Below are positions 1-9,056 of a DNA stretch of 64,000 nt, one piece after another; the stretch's first letter is position 1; each line of letters opens with the position of its first letter. A program made the position numbers and the translations under genes. The stretch covers positions 124,001 through 188,000 of the forward strand of contig NZ_JAHREP010000006.1 in assembly GCF_019084545.1 (NCBI RefSeq), given 5' to 3'. The notes under the pieces were generated by a model. The model saw only the letters and a program-made list of their open reading frames with translations. It did not search any database and was not told the origin of the DNA. This DNA is from Marinobacterium ramblicola. GTDB taxonomy: Bacteria; Pseudomonadota; Gammaproteobacteria; Pseudomonadales; Balneatricaceae.

Positions 1-514
1 TGGGTTCGTCGAGAATCAGCACTCGCGCGTCCAGCGACACGGCGCGGGCGATGGCAACCAGTTGTTGCACCGCAACCGAGTAGGCGCCCAACGCCCGATT
101 GACATCGATATCGAGCCCCAACGTCTTCAGCGCCTCCCTCGCCTGCACGGCTGTTTGTTTCCAGGCGATCAGCCCGCCGCGGCGAACCTGTCGCTCCAGC
201 ATCAGGTTTTCCGCCACCGACAGGGTCGGAATCAGGTTCACCTCCTGAAACACGGTGGAGATGCCGAGCGACTGGGCCTCTCCGGGGTGCTCAGGCGCTA
301 TCACCCTGCCCTCGAGCAGCACCTCTCCCTCATCACGAGGGTGAACGCCGGTGATCACCTTGATCAGTGTGGACTTGCCGGCACCGTTCTCGCCCAGCAG
401 CGCATGGATCTCACCGGGGGCGAGATCGAAATCGACACCCTGCAGCGCCTTCACGCCGGGGAAGGTCTTCCCCACGCCACGCACCGACAGCACGGGCTGC
501 GTCATATCCGCCAT
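1..514 (-). CDS. ytfR: Sugar ABC transporter ATP-binding protein, N-terminal part (YtfR-like, runs off the window)
   Basis: This is the ATPase that energises import of a sugar whose binding protein is encoded just upstream. Only the first 171 residues are inside the window. Visible motifs are Walker A (GENGAGKST, about residues 37-45) and Walker B (LILDEP) at the very edge, so the reading frame is open to base 1. Between them the usual ABC signature region reads SVAVQQLVAIARA, as in the MglA/RbsA/YtfR type, which normally has two fused ATPase domains of about 500 residues. I chose the ATG at 514 (MADMTQP); a second in-frame ATG lies at 505. The ytfR name rests on the strong YtfQ match of the neighbour. 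Confidence 0.85.
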   Translation of the reverse strand, partial: MADMTQPVLSVRGVGKTFPGVKALQGVDFDLAPGEIHALLGENGAGKSTLIKVITGVHPRDEGEVLLEGRVIAPEHPGEAQSLGISTVFQEVNLIPTLSVAENLMLERQVRRGGLIAWKQTAVQAREALKTLGLDIDVNRALGAYSVAVQQLVAIARAVSLDARVLILDEP

Positions 515-546
515 CTGTTACCTCTATCTGCCGCCATGACCGGAGT

Positions 547-578
547 GCGGCGGACACCCCCTTCAAAACGCCCGCCGC
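547..578. repeat. GC-rich inverted repeat between ytfQ and ytfR
   Basis: GCGGCGG at 547-553 pairs with CCGCCGC at 572-578 across an 18-base loop. It lies in the short gap after the binding-protein gene. It could stabilise that part of the message or lower read-through into the ATPase gene. There is no T-tract, so it is not a classical terminator. Confidence 0.4.
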
Positions 579-615
579 GCGGAATCGGAGACCCGCCTGA
601 ACGGGCCCCGACAGA

Positions 616-1578
616 TCAGCTGCTGCGCTTCTTGTACTCCTCGGCAGCGGTATCCGGCAGATAGAGCGGACCGTTGGCCTTGATCCACTTCGGCACCTCG
701 CCCCCACTCTTGGCGGTATTGATGGCATCGAACGCCGGTCCGCCCAGATGCGGATTCAGTTCGATGGTGGCGTTGGTGTCGCCCTCGGCCATCGCCTTGA
801 AGATATCGGGCACGGCATCGATCGATACCACCAGAATATCCTCGCCCGGATTCAGACCCGCCTCCTTGATCGCCTGCACCGCGCCGAGCGCCATGTCATC
901 GTTATGCGCGTAGACCGCACAGATACCCTTGCCGCCGTTCTCGGCCTTCAGGAAACTCTCCATCACCTCCTTGCCGCCGGAGCGGGTGAAGTTGCCCGAC
1001 TGTGAACGGGTGATCTTCAGGCCGGGGAAGTTGCCGATGACACTCTCGAACCCCTCCTTGCGGTCGTTGGCGGCGGAGGAGCCGACTGTACCCTGCAGCT
1101 CCACCACATCGCAGACACCGTTGGTTTCCGCCGCCAGCCAGGCCGCGGCCAGTGCGCCCTCCTGCACGAAGTCGGACGCCACCTTGGTCAGATAGAGGGA
1201 TTCATCGGCATCGACCCCGCGGTCGATCAGCACGACCGGGATCCCCGCTTTTTGCGCTTCCTTGAGTACCTGGTCCCAGCCGGTTTCCACTACCGGCGCC
1301 AGCAGGATGCCATCCACTCCTTGAGCGATGAACGAACGTACCGCCTTGATCTGGTTCTCCTGCTTCTGCTGTGCATCGGAGAACTTCAGATCGATGCCAC
1401 GGCGTTCCGCTTCCGCCTTGATCGATGCGGTTTCGGAGGTGCGCCAGCCGCTCTCGGAGCCGATCTGGGAAAACCCGATCAACAACTCCGCCTGTGCCGA
1501 AGCCGACAGCCCCAGAGCGACGGCCATTGCCAGAGTGGAACAGACCCGTGTTTTAAGGTGCTTCATTGAGTAACTCAT
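616..1578 (-). CDS. ytfQ: Periplasmic sugar-binding protein, YtfQ (galactofuranose-type)
   Basis: This is the periplasmic binding protein of an ABC sugar importer. A signal peptide is visible (LAMAVALGLSASAQA, cleavage before ELLIGF). The mature protein follows E. coli YtfQ closely from memory: GFSQIGSESGWR at the start, QQKQENQIKAVRSF, VVELQGTVG, SQSGNFTRS and YAHNDDM, and it ends near LYLPDTA like YtfQ. It is a Peripla_BP_4 fold of normal length (320 residues). The start at 1578 is chosen because AAGGAG sits just upstream of that ATG; a longer reading frame to 1596 has no such site. It is the first gene of an operon with the ATPase and diverges from the LysR gene. Galactofuranose as ligand is inferred from the family. 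Confidence 0.9.
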   Translation of the reverse strand: MSYSMKHLKTRVCSTLAMAVALGLSASAQAELLIGFSQIGSESGWRTSETASIKAEAERRGIDLKFSDAQQKQENQIKAVRSFIAQGVDGILLAPVVETGWDQVLKEAQKAGIPVVLIDRGVDADESLYLTKVASDFVQEGALAAAWLAAETNGVCDVVELQGTVGSSAANDRKEGFESVIGNFPGLKITRSQSGNFTRSGGKEVMESFLKAENGGKGICAVYAHNDDMALGAVQAIKEAGLNPGEDILVVSIDAVPDIFKAMAEGDTNATIELNPHLGGPAFDAINTAKSGGEVPKWIKANGPLYLPDTAAEEYKKRSS

Positions 1579-1724
1579 ACACATCTCCTTGGTCACGGAT
1601 TCGACACCAGCCTGTTACCGCCGGATATCAGCTCCGTTTTTATTTTTGTGTTTCAACCCAGAGAGCCGGATGGCCCACCAACAAACTAGGCGCCTGCTTT
1701 ATAACAAGCAAATAGAAAAAATGA

Positions 1725-1751
1725 TTGACTACATACCATTATCGGTATAAT
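1725..1751 (+). promoter_or_regulatory. Promoter and possible operator of the LysR gene
   Basis: TTGACT at 1725-1730 and a perfect TATAAT at 1746-1751, separated by 15 bases, face the LysR gene. An inverted repeat ATACC-ATTATC-GGTAT (1733-1748) overlaps the -10 box and would suit an autoregulatory site. The -10 box ends only nine bases before the ATG at 1761, so the transcript would have almost no leader. Confidence 0.55.
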
Positions 1752-1760
1752 CCTGCAGTC

Positions 1761-2696
1761 ATGAAAATCGACCTTTCCAAACACCTGAAAATCAATCAGC
1801 TGCGCCTGATCTCCGCCATCGCGGAGTATGGCCAGCTGAGCATCGCCGCCGATGAACTGGCGGTCACTCAGCCCGCCGCCTCGCGCATGCTCGCCGATAT
1901 CGAGCAGACCATCGGCGCCAAGCTGTTCGAACGCCACGCCAAGGGGATGGAAGCGACGCTGATCGGCCGCTCGGTAGCCCAGCGCGCACACAACATGCTG
2001 GTGGAGCTGCGCGACCTGGCCCGCGATGTGGATGAGCTGCAACGAGGCGAAGGCGGTGCCGCCACGGTCGGCGCCGTCACCGGCGCGGCCGTGGGTTACG
2101 TAATTCCGGCCGTGCGTCAGCTCAAAGCGGTGTCACCCAAGGCCGATATCCACGTCAACGTGGATACCAGCGACCTGTTGCTGCGCGATCTGGCTGCAGG
2201 CAAGAACGACTTCGTTCTCGCCCGCATCATCCCGGGTGTCGATGCCAACGAGTTTGAGGTTCACCCGGCCAAGTCGGAGGATGTACGCCTGGTGGTGCGG
2301 GAAGACCACCCGCTGGCCAACGCCCAGGAGGTGTCGCTCAAGGAGCTGACCGCCTATGAGTGGGTGATCCAGAGCCACCGGGTGCCGATGCGCGATGCGA
2401 TCAACAACGCCTGCCTGGTCGCCGGCATCCAGCCGCCCGACAACATCATCAACTCCACCTCGCTGCTGGTGATGATCTCGATCCTGGTCTCCTCGTCGGC
2501 CATCGCCCCGCTGGCCAGCGAAGTTACCGATCTGCTGATCGGCCGTCAGGTCGGCGCGCGGCTGAAGGTGCTGCCGCTGCGCGAGCCAATCCAGATGTCG
2601 CCCTACTACCTGCTGCAGATGAAGGGGCGACAACTGTCGCCGGTGGCCGCCCGGCTCAGATCGCTAGTGGCGGAGGAGTTGAAGCGAAGTACCTAG
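1761..2696 (+). CDS. LysR-family transcriptional regulator (GbpR-like)
   Basis: A 311-residue LysR-type regulator. The N-terminal winged helix-turn-helix is clear (KINQLRLISAIAEYGQLSIAADELAVTQPAASRMLADIE, about residues 10-50 of the protein), followed by the effector-binding domain to the C-terminus. It is divergent from ytfQ with a 180-base gap, which fits control of that sugar transporter, as GbpR does for sugar-binding proteins in rhizobia. The ATG at 1761 is the best start: translation could begin at a TTG at 1725, but that falls inside the -35 box. No Shine-Dalgarno sequence precedes 1761. The target and the ligand are inferred from position only. Confidence 0.85.
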   Translation: MKIDLSKHLKINQLRLISAIAEYGQLSIAADELAVTQPAASRMLADIEQTIGAKLFERHAKGMEATLIGRSVAQRAHNMLVELRDLARDVDELQRGEGGAATVGAVTGAAVGYVIPAVRQLKAVSPKADIHVNVDTSDLLLRDLAAGKNDFVLARIIPGVDANEFEVHPAKSEDVRLVVREDHPLANAQEVSLKELTAYEWVIQSHRVPMRDAINNACLVAGIQPPDNIINSTSLLVMISILVSSSAIAPLASEVTDLLIGRQVGARLKVLPLREPIQMSPYYLLQMKGRQLSPVAARLRSLVAEELKRST

Positions 2697-2909
2697 CCGC
2701 TCAACCCGACATCCCAACCCCGTCGTAGGACTTTTCTTACAAAAACCCGTTGAGAAGAGGATATTTTCAAGCAAAAGATCGGATTTTCTTTAATTTACTT
2801 GCTTGGAATACGAATACGTCGTAAATAGATTCCGATGTTCGCAATGGGCATCCGCCTGGACGCGCGACTGCACAAGTAGAAAAACAGTAGTAAAAACAAG
2901 GACAGGTTT

Positions 2910-4928
2910 ATGCTTAGAAAATCGGTAGCCACTCGCCTGGTGCTCGTCGTCTCCGCGGCCATAGCACTGGTATTTTCCATCAGTGGATGGTTTGTCACTC
3001 AACAGATTGGCAGCCGCTCGGTCGATGTGGCACTGGCGGATATGGAAAACCGCATCGATACAATCGGCAGCACCATCCACGCCTACGACAATCAGCTGCA
3101 TCTGTCGGCAAATGCGCTCTCAGCGGTATTCGGAGAGCTGTTTCCCGGCGATTTCTCGCTCGACACAGCTCAAAAGGTCGACGTAGCAGGTCAGCAGGTA
3201 CCGTCGATCCTGAGCGAAGGTCAGGCCATTGCAGGCGACTACACGCAGGTCGATCGCTTTGCCAAGGCGACAGGCGGTAACGCCACCATCTTCGTTCGTC
3301 GAGGTGACGACTTCGTGCGTGTGGTCACCTCGGTCAAGAAGCAGGATGGTTCCCGCGCCGTGGGCACCCTGCTCGATCATAATTCTCCGGCCTACGCCCC
3401 CAACCTGAAGGGCGAGGCGTTCACCGGCAAGGTGACCCTGTTCGGGCGCCAGTTCATCACTAACTACACGCCGATCAAAGATAACGCCGGCAAGGTGATC
3501 GGCATCCGCTATATCGGTATCAGTTTCGAAGAGTCGCTTGAGGGACTGAAGAGCGAACTGGAATCGGTGCGTGTAGGAAATCAAGGACAGTTGTTCATCA
3601 TCGATGCCAAACCCGGTGACAGCCAAGGCCAGTTCCTGATCCATCCGACACTGAAAGGCCAGAACATCAGCCACAACGACCGGGGCGCGTTTATCGATCA
3701 GATGCTATCCCAGGGCAGCGGCTCGATGAGCTACCAGTGGGCAAGACCGGGCATGCAGGAAACAGAAACCTGGCAGGCTTGGTTCGCAACGGTACCGGAG
3801 CTGGACTGGGTGGTCGCTGTCGCTCTGCCCAACTCGGAGCTGCATGAGGTCAAGGATTGGCTGGCGTGGCAGATTCTGCTGTCGACTGTTGTCGTGATTC
3901 TGATCGCAGCGCTGCTGATCGCGCTGGCCGTAAAACAGATGATCGCGCGGCCATTGGAGCAGACCGTCCATTCACTCGATCGCATCGCCCAGGGCGACTA
4001 TTCACAGCCACTTGAGGTCAAGGGTGATGACGAACTGGCTCAGCTGCAGGGCGCCGTCAACAAGATGCAGCATAACGTGAGCGAGGTGCTGCGCGAGATA
4101 TCCTCGATGGCGCGGGATCTGAGCCAAGCGGCTGTCGGCATGGCCAACGCCAGTGAGCAGGTTGCCATCGGATCGGCCGAGCAGAGCACCGCGTCAAGTC
4201 AGATCGCATCAACGATCGAGGAACTGACCGTCAGTGTCGATAGTCTTGCCAACCACTCACAGGAAGCAAAGGGGTTGTTCGACTCCTCCAGCGACACCTC
4301 AGCCGCAGGCGCAAGGGTGATCAACAGAACCAGTGAAGAGATGCTCAATATCTCCGATACCGTGCGTTCGGCTTCCGACCGAATCGGCCAGCTGGGTACG
4401 TTGTCGAGCCAGATCTCCGGTATCCTCGAGGTGATCGAGGGTATCGCAGAGCAGACCAACCTGCTGGCGCTGAACGCGGCGATAGAAGCCGCCCGTGCCG
4501 GCGAGCAGGGTCGCGGATTTGCCGTGGTGGCTGACGAGGTCAGAACACTGGCCGGCCGCACCACCGAGTCGGCACGCGAGATCACTGCCACCATCGAGAG
4601 CATGCAGAAGTGCACTCAGGAGGTAGTCGAGGTAATGGCCGCCGGAGTTGAGCAGGTCACGCAGGGCGCAGCACTGTCCGCCGAAGCGGGCGAGTCGATC
4701 CGTGCGATCCAACAGAGCGGTGAACGGGTCAACGAGGTATTCCTGGAGATATCGACCATGCTCAATCAACAGGCCCAGGCCAGCAACGAAGTCGCCCGCA
4801 ACGTGGAGCGCATCGCCTCGATGACCGATATCAACAACGATTCGATCCGCCAGGTGGCCGGTTCCGCGAAGGAACTGGAGGCGATGTCGGAATCACTGAG
4901 CGGCATATTGGCGCGCTTCAAGATCTGA
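2910..4928 (+). CDS. Methyl-accepting chemotaxis protein with periplasmic Cache domain
   Basis: A 672-residue chemoreceptor. Order of parts: first membrane segment (about 11-30), a large periplasmic sensor of roughly 280 residues resembling the Cache_3-Cache_2 type ([14 protein letters not shown] is typical), second membrane segment (about 317-340), HAMP (340-395), then the cytoplasmic signalling coiled coil. The kinase-contact tip ([20 protein letters not shown], near residue 512) is intact. There is no C-terminal CheR/CheB pentapeptide; the protein ends LARFKI. A good ribosome site (AAGGA) precedes the ATG. It is monocistronic and closed by a terminator. The ligand cannot be read; such Cache domains often bind organic acids or amino acids. 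Confidence 0.93.
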   Translation: MLRKSVATRLVLVVSAAIALVFSISGWFVTQQIGSRSVDVALADMENRIDTIGSTIHAYDNQLHLSANALSAVFGELFPGDFSLDTAQKVDVAGQQVPSILSEGQAIAGDYTQVDRFAKATGGNATIFVRRGDDFVRVVTSVKKQDGSRAVGTLLDHNSPAYAPNLKGEAFTGKVTLFGRQFITNYTPIKDNAGKVIGIRYIGISFEESLEGLKSELESVRVGNQGQLFIIDAKPGDSQGQFLIHPTLKGQNISHNDRGAFIDQMLSQGSGSMSYQWARPGMQETETWQAWFATVPELDWVVAVALPNSELHEVKDWLAWQILLSTVVVILIAALLIALAVKQMIARPLEQTVHSLDRIAQGDYSQPLEVKGDDELAQLQGAVNKMQHNVSEVLREISSMARDLSQAAVGMANASEQVAIGSAEQSTASSQIASTIEELTVSVDSLANHSQEAKGLFDSSSDTSAAGARVINRTSEEMLNISDTVRSASDRIGQLGTLSSQISGILEVIEGIAEQTNLLALNAAIEAARAGEQGRGFAVVADEVRTLAGRTTESAREITATIESMQKCTQEVVEVMAAGVEQVTQGAALSAEAGESIRAIQQSGERVNEVFLEISTMLNQQAQASNEVARNVERIASMTDINNDSIRQVAGSAKELEAMSESLSGILARFKI

Positions 4929-4946
4929 CTACCGACCCAGGGTGAA

Positions 4947-4976
4947 GTAACCCCGCTCGTGCGGGGTTACTATTTT
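4947..4976 (+). terminator. Rho-independent terminator of the chemoreceptor gene
   Basis: A perfect 10-bp stem, GTAACCCCGC (4947-4956) with GCGGGGTTAC (4961-4970), a TCGT loop and a following TATTTTT tract. The stop codon of the convergent symporter gene (4970-4972) lies on its far edge. Confidence 0.9.
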
Positions 4977-7144
4977 TCTCTACCATTCTGGCCATGCGAT
5001 GCCTTGATCTCCTGGGTCAGCTTCTGGACCAGGATACGCTGCTCGAACAGCTCCGCATCGCTGCGTTCAAGCCGCTGCTTTAACCGCTCCAGCTGGATAT
5101 TCTGATCTTCGATCTGCTGTTGTTGAGCCTCGATCGTCTGCTGCAGCTCGTTGACGAAGTTGTAGCGCGTATCCGCCTGCGCCGGATGATCTTGCGACTC
5201 TGCAATCAGGCTCGGCCCGCCCAACTCCATCGCGATATGACTGTAGATCGCCTGCAGATCCCGCTTTTCCCGCTCGCTGTAGCCGATACCGGTTTCGATG
5301 ACCCGGTGGGCACTGGCCGCCCCGATGGATCCGGAGAGCGTCATCTCCAGCATGCGGTGAAACTCAACCAGCTCGATGATGGTGATGCTGTCCTTGTCGC
5401 TCGTGCGCAGCAGCTCCGCGATCTGCACGACCTCCCGCACCGCATGCTGCTCGGGCAGATAGCGCGACAGCAGGCGAACCGCCTCCTTATATTTGGGCTG
5501 GAAAGGTATGTACGCCTCAAGTCCTGTCGGGCGCCCCTTGTGCATGCGGGAACCCGATGACAGGGTCCGCAGAAACTCGACCAGGTTGGTGCGCTCCTCC
5601 TTGCTCGGGGAGTAGATCCACGAACCGACGATCAAAAACAGGATATTGAACACTAACGACCAGAACATGCTGTGACTGAGCGGGGACAGCGAGTTGACGC
5701 CGAATAGCGCCTCAGGATGCAGCCAGGTGATCTGCCAGGGTCCCTGCTCCAGTATCGGCGTTTCGATCCAGCCCTGACGGATGAATGCCGGCACTACCAG
5801 AGTGTAGAACCAGAGCAGCAGACCGGCACCCAGACCGGCTACCGCACCGACGCGGTTTGCTCTGCGCCACACCATGCCGCCCAGCATCGCCGGCGCAAAC
5901 TGCACCACCGCCACAAACGAGAAGGTCCCCATCGCCACCAGCATATAACTGCCGCTGAAAGCCCAGGCAACGCCGTAACTGAAGATGATGATCAATACAA
6001 TCATCAGCCAGCGCAGTGGCAGCAGGTAGTGACGGAGAAAGCTGAGCGCATTGACCCCTTCGATCACCGGCAACAGCAGGTGATTGGTAGCCATGGTCGA
6101 CAGGGTCATGGTGCTGATAATGATCATACCGGAAGCCGCCGAGAAGCCACCGACAAAGACCAGCAGGGTCAGCCAGTCCGCCCCGGCGACATAAGGCAGC
6201 CTCAACACGAATTCGTCCGCCTGCTCCGGCGGCAGCCCCTGAAGCAGACCGGCACCGGCAATCGGGATCACGAATAGATCGAACAGCACGGTGAACACCA
6301 CAAACAACAGCATCGCTTTGAAGATGTCCCGTTCGTGTGAGTTCTCCACCACCAGTAGATGGAACTGTCGAGGTAAACACTGAACCGTCACCATCCCCAT
6401 CACAAACAGCGTTATCCACTCGGCCGCAACGGAGCCCTGCGGGATACTGGCACTCTTCAACCGCTCAAGACCTGCCGCGTCGATGCGGTCAAAAATATCG
6501 CCGAAGCCTCCATACTGGCCATAGACGACGAAGATCCCGATCGCCAGGGTCGCCGCGATCTTGACCAGCCCCTGCAACGCCAGCACCACCGTCACCCCTG
6601 GATGCCGCTCGGTCGGGTCCAGGCGGCGTGCACCGAAGAGTACCGTGAACACCGCCATCGCCAGCATCACCATCAGACCTGAACCGTCCCAATCCTCCTG
6701 GCTAACCGGCAGGATAATGCTGATGGTACTGACGATCGATTTGAGCTGTAGCGCGATATAGGGCGGGATACCGAACAGAGCCGTCAGCGTAACCAACGCC
6801 GCCACCGCCTGGGAGCGGCTGTAGCGCACCGAGATAAAGTCGGCGACGTCGGTGATGTGGTAGGTTTCCTTGATGCGAACCATGCGCCGAACGGTGTACC
6901 ACCAGAACAGAACCGCCGCGACCGAACCGAACTCTGTACCCAGATAGATCAAGCCGGATTCGGTGGCAAAGCCGACGTTGCCGTAAAAACTCCAGGAGGT
7001 GAAATAGACCGTCAGTGACAACGCGTAGATATAGGGGGTAAGCGCGGACCTGCCGCCCGGCCGCTTCTCCACTAGCTGCGCCACGGCAAACAGGAAGGCC
7101 ATGTACAGCGAAATGATTACGATCACCAGGCTGGTGCTGAACAT
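4970..7144 (-). CDS. Sodium:solute symporter-like protein with STAC-type region and coiled coil, no kinase
   Basis: A 724-residue membrane protein. Residues 1 to about 520 hold some twelve or thirteen membrane segments of the SSF/SLC5 family (for example WSFYGNVGFATESGLIYLG and RLDPTERHPG). After the last membrane span comes a soluble helical stretch (about 535-645, LSRYLPEQHAVREVVQIAEL) that resembles the STAC linker of CbrA-type sensors. The protein then ends in a long coiled coil (about 660-720, QTIEAQQQQIEDQNIQLERL). CbrA proteins continue into PAS and histidine kinase domains; none is present here, and the stop is followed directly by the terminator of the next gene. It could be a transporter with a regulatory tail or a sensor that signals to a separate kinase. 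The STAC assignment is by eye. Confidence 0.85.
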   Translation of the reverse strand: MFSTSLVIVIISLYMAFLFAVAQLVEKRPGGRSALTPYIYALSLTVYFTSWSFYGNVGFATESGLIYLGTEFGSVAAVLFWWYTVRRMVRIKETYHITDVADFISVRYSRSQAVAALVTLTALFGIPPYIALQLKSIVSTISIILPVSQEDWDGSGLMVMLAMAVFTVLFGARRLDPTERHPGVTVVLALQGLVKIAATLAIGIFVVYGQYGGFGDIFDRIDAAGLERLKSASIPQGSVAAEWITLFVMGMVTVQCLPRQFHLLVVENSHERDIFKAMLLFVVFTVLFDLFVIPIAGAGLLQGLPPEQADEFVLRLPYVAGADWLTLLVFVGGFSAASGMIIISTMTLSTMATNHLLLPVIEGVNALSFLRHYLLPLRWLMIVLIIIFSYGVAWAFSGSYMLVAMGTFSFVAVVQFAPAMLGGMVWRRANRVGAVAGLGAGLLLWFYTLVVPAFIRQGWIETPILEQGPWQITWLHPEALFGVNSLSPLSHSMFWSLVFNILFLIVGSWIYSPSKEERTNLVEFLRTLSSGSRMHKGRPTGLEAYIPFQPKYKEAVRLLSRYLPEQHAVREVVQIAELLRTSDKDSITIIELVEFHRMLEMTLSGSIGAASAHRVIETGIGYSEREKRDLQAIYSHIAMELGGPSLIAESQDHPAQADTRYNFVNELQQTIEAQQQQIEDQNIQLERLKQRLERSDAELFEQRILVQKLTQEIKASHGQNGREK

Positions 7145-7211
7145 AGTTTGGATCGCCTGCCTGCTTCTATGCCTTTTACGGCTTATAGGTGTTATAGACA
7201 GGCAGTCTCGA

Positions 7212-8105
7212 CTAGGTCAAACCAGCCTCCAGCGAGGTAGCCGTGTCACTCGCGTTTTCTGTGGCCAGCAGTGCCCGCTTACGTTCCAGCCCCCAGCGAT
7301 AACCACCCAGGCCGCCATCCCCTCGCAACACCCGGTGACAGGGGATCAGCACACCGATGCGGTTGCGTGCGCAGGCCGAGGCCACCGCCCTGACCGCCTT
7401 GGGCTGACCTATTGTTTCGGCCAATTGGGTGTAACTGAGCACCTGACCCCGTGGAATGCGCAGCAGGAACCGCCACACCTTCATCTGGAATGCGGTGCCG
7501 AGCATATCAAGCGGCAGATCCGGCCGTGGCGCACTGTCACTGATATGCCGGTTCAGCGCGTCGATCCAGGCATCCAGTTCCGGCGCGTGCTGCGCATCTG
7601 ACAGCACCAGCTTGGCGTTGGGGAACTCCTGCCTGAGCTTATCCAACAGCAGAGCTTCATCGTCGCCAAACTGCACGCAGCAGACTCCCCTATCCGTTGC
7701 CGCCATCAGCATCGGTCCCAGGGCCGTATTACGGCAGGCATACGCGATGCGCTCGCCCTCGCCTCCGGCACGGTAAGCTTTCGGCGTCATCCCCATGTTG
7801 CGTTCCGCTTCGCCATAGACGCGGCTGATCGAGCCGAATCCGGCGGCATAGATCGCCTCGGTAACACTGCCCTCCTCCTTTAATGAGCGCTTTAACTGAC
7901 GCAGACGAACGGCGTCCTGATAGGCTTTGGGCGATATCCCGAACACCGCCTTGAACGTCTTCTGCAACCCGGTCGGCGACATCCCGGCAACGGCGGCCAA
8001 GCTGGCCAGCGTCAGGCGCGTATCGGCATGCCGCTCAATATGACGGGCAACCTCCGACATGCTCTGCAAGCGGCCGGTGCTCTGATTCGTATCTTGCTTC
8101 GACAT
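7212..8105 (-). CDS. ada: Methylated-DNA-protein cysteine methyltransferase with AraC-type DNA-binding domain (Ada-like, short)
   Basis: The protein repairs O6-alkylguanine by moving the alkyl group to its own cysteine. The N-terminal half is an AraC-type helix-turn-helix (LTLASLAAVAGMSPTGLQKT onward), the C-terminal half an Ogt domain with the catalytic motif IPCHRV and the following GGLGGYRWG. At 297 residues it lacks the N-terminal zinc domain with which E. coli Ada senses methylphosphotriesters, so how its regulatory half is switched is unclear. The ATG at 8105 (MSKQDTNQ) is preceded by AAAGGGT; the frame extends upstream but without a better start. It stands alone. Confidence 0.85.
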   Translation of the reverse strand: MSKQDTNQSTGRLQSMSEVARHIERHADTRLTLASLAAVAGMSPTGLQKTFKAVFGISPKAYQDAVRLRQLKRSLKEEGSVTEAIYAAGFGSISRVYGEAERNMGMTPKAYRAGGEGERIAYACRNTALGPMLMAATDRGVCCVQFGDDEALLLDKLRQEFPNAKLVLSDAQHAPELDAWIDALNRHISDSAPRPDLPLDMLGTAFQMKVWRFLLRIPRGQVLSYTQLAETIGQPKAVRAVASACARNRIGVLIPCHRVLRGDGGLGGYRWGLERKRALLATENASDTATSLEAGLT

Positions 8106-8387
8106 ACCCTTTACCCGCAATCGCGATCTACTGGAGACCAGTATCGACCGGACCGCCGCGGGGATCCATCCGATTCTTGCCGACACTATATCGCGATTAC
8201 GCAAAAAAACCGGCGTTGACGGATCAGGGCCGCCGAGCAAACAATGATCACTATGAAAATCAAGAGCAATGGTCGCAACGTTATATAGGAGCGCGACTAT
8301 TAGGAATGATCCTTTCTTTTTTCGGTCCTTTGTGTCGCACTTATTATCTGAATTCCCGCTGACTGAGCCAGAATAGCAGGGCAAAAT
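8106..8387. other. Intergenic region between ada and the GNAT gene
   Basis: About 280 bases of divergent spacer. I see no convincing gene. The composition turns AT-rich from about 8200 and stays so through the GNAT gene. No clear promoter boxes were picked out by eye. Confidence 0.5.
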
Positions 8388-8924
8388 ATGAATTACAGAA
8401 TTCTGGAAAGAAACAGCAAAGAAGAGGTTGCAACCCTTTTTACATCTGTATTCTCCTCGTCTGAGGGAGAGCAAGAAGGTAAGCTAATTGGTAACCTTGC
8501 CTCTGAGTTATCCTCAAACATCGACGACCAAGAAATAATCTGCATAGGGGCATATGAAGAAGAATCTCTCATTGGTTCTATTTTCTTGACTCGGCTTCGT
8601 TTTCCTGACCCCATCCAAGTTTACATGATCGCTCCCGTTGCAGTGAGCACTGGACACCAAGGCAAAGGTGTTGGGCAGGAACTAATCAAATACGGATTGG
8701 GTGAGCTGAAAAAACGTTCAGTGGCAATAGCTATAACATATGGCGATCCCTTCTTCTATTCCAAGGTCGGGTTTGAACCCATCTCGGAAAGTCTCATCAA
8801 GGCTCCATTAAAACTGTCAATGCCAGAAGGTTGGTTGGGCTGCTCCTTAACGGGGGCGTCGATTCCAACAATCAATGAACGGCCAACTTGTGTTAAGGAA
8901 TTCAATAACCCGGCTTACTGGTAA
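8388..8924 (+). CDS. GNAT-family N-acetyltransferase (YhbS-like)
   Basis: A 178-residue predicted acetyl-CoA-dependent acetyltransferase. The acetyl-CoA loop is visible in VSTGHQGKGVGQELIKYGLG (about residues 86-105), preceded by the MIAPVAV strand and followed by YGDPFFYSKVGFEP, as in the YhbS group. The substrate is unknown. Its codons are clearly richer in A and T than the GC-rich genes on both sides (AAA, GAA, ATT, AGA, TTA all common), and it shares no operon with either neighbour, so it is probably a recent arrival. Confidence 0.85.
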   Translation: MNYRILERNSKEEVATLFTSVFSSSEGEQEGKLIGNLASELSSNIDDQEIICIGAYEEESLIGSIFLTRLRFPDPIQVYMIAPVAVSTGHQGKGVGQELIKYGLGELKKRSVAIAITYGDPFFYSKVGFEPISESLIKAPLKLSMPEGWLGCSLTGASIPTINERPTCVKEFNNPAYW

Positions 8925-8999
8925 GCACATGAACTTAACAAGTGACCGTGCCACCCGTTAACTATGCAGACTTCTTGTTTCCAGCTATTTCATCCTGCA

Positions 9000-9035
9000 T
9001 GAAACGCCGTTTCACGGTTATGAGACGGCGTTTCA
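9000..9035. terminator. Stem-loop between the GNAT and gtsD genes
   Basis: TGAAACGCCGT (9000-9010) pairs perfectly with ACGGCGTTTCA (9025-9035), loop 14 bases. It lies between two convergent genes and probably ends both transcripts, although no T-tract follows on either strand. Confidence 0.6.
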
Positions 9036-9056
9036 CATAAATAGAGATGTGATGGT

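Noticed and set aside
8925-9000. Possible integron attC site after the GNAT gene (ACTTAAC ... GTTAACT)
   Set aside because: The two cores are only about 20 bases apart, the second one does not fit GTTRRRY, and no integrase or further cassette is present.
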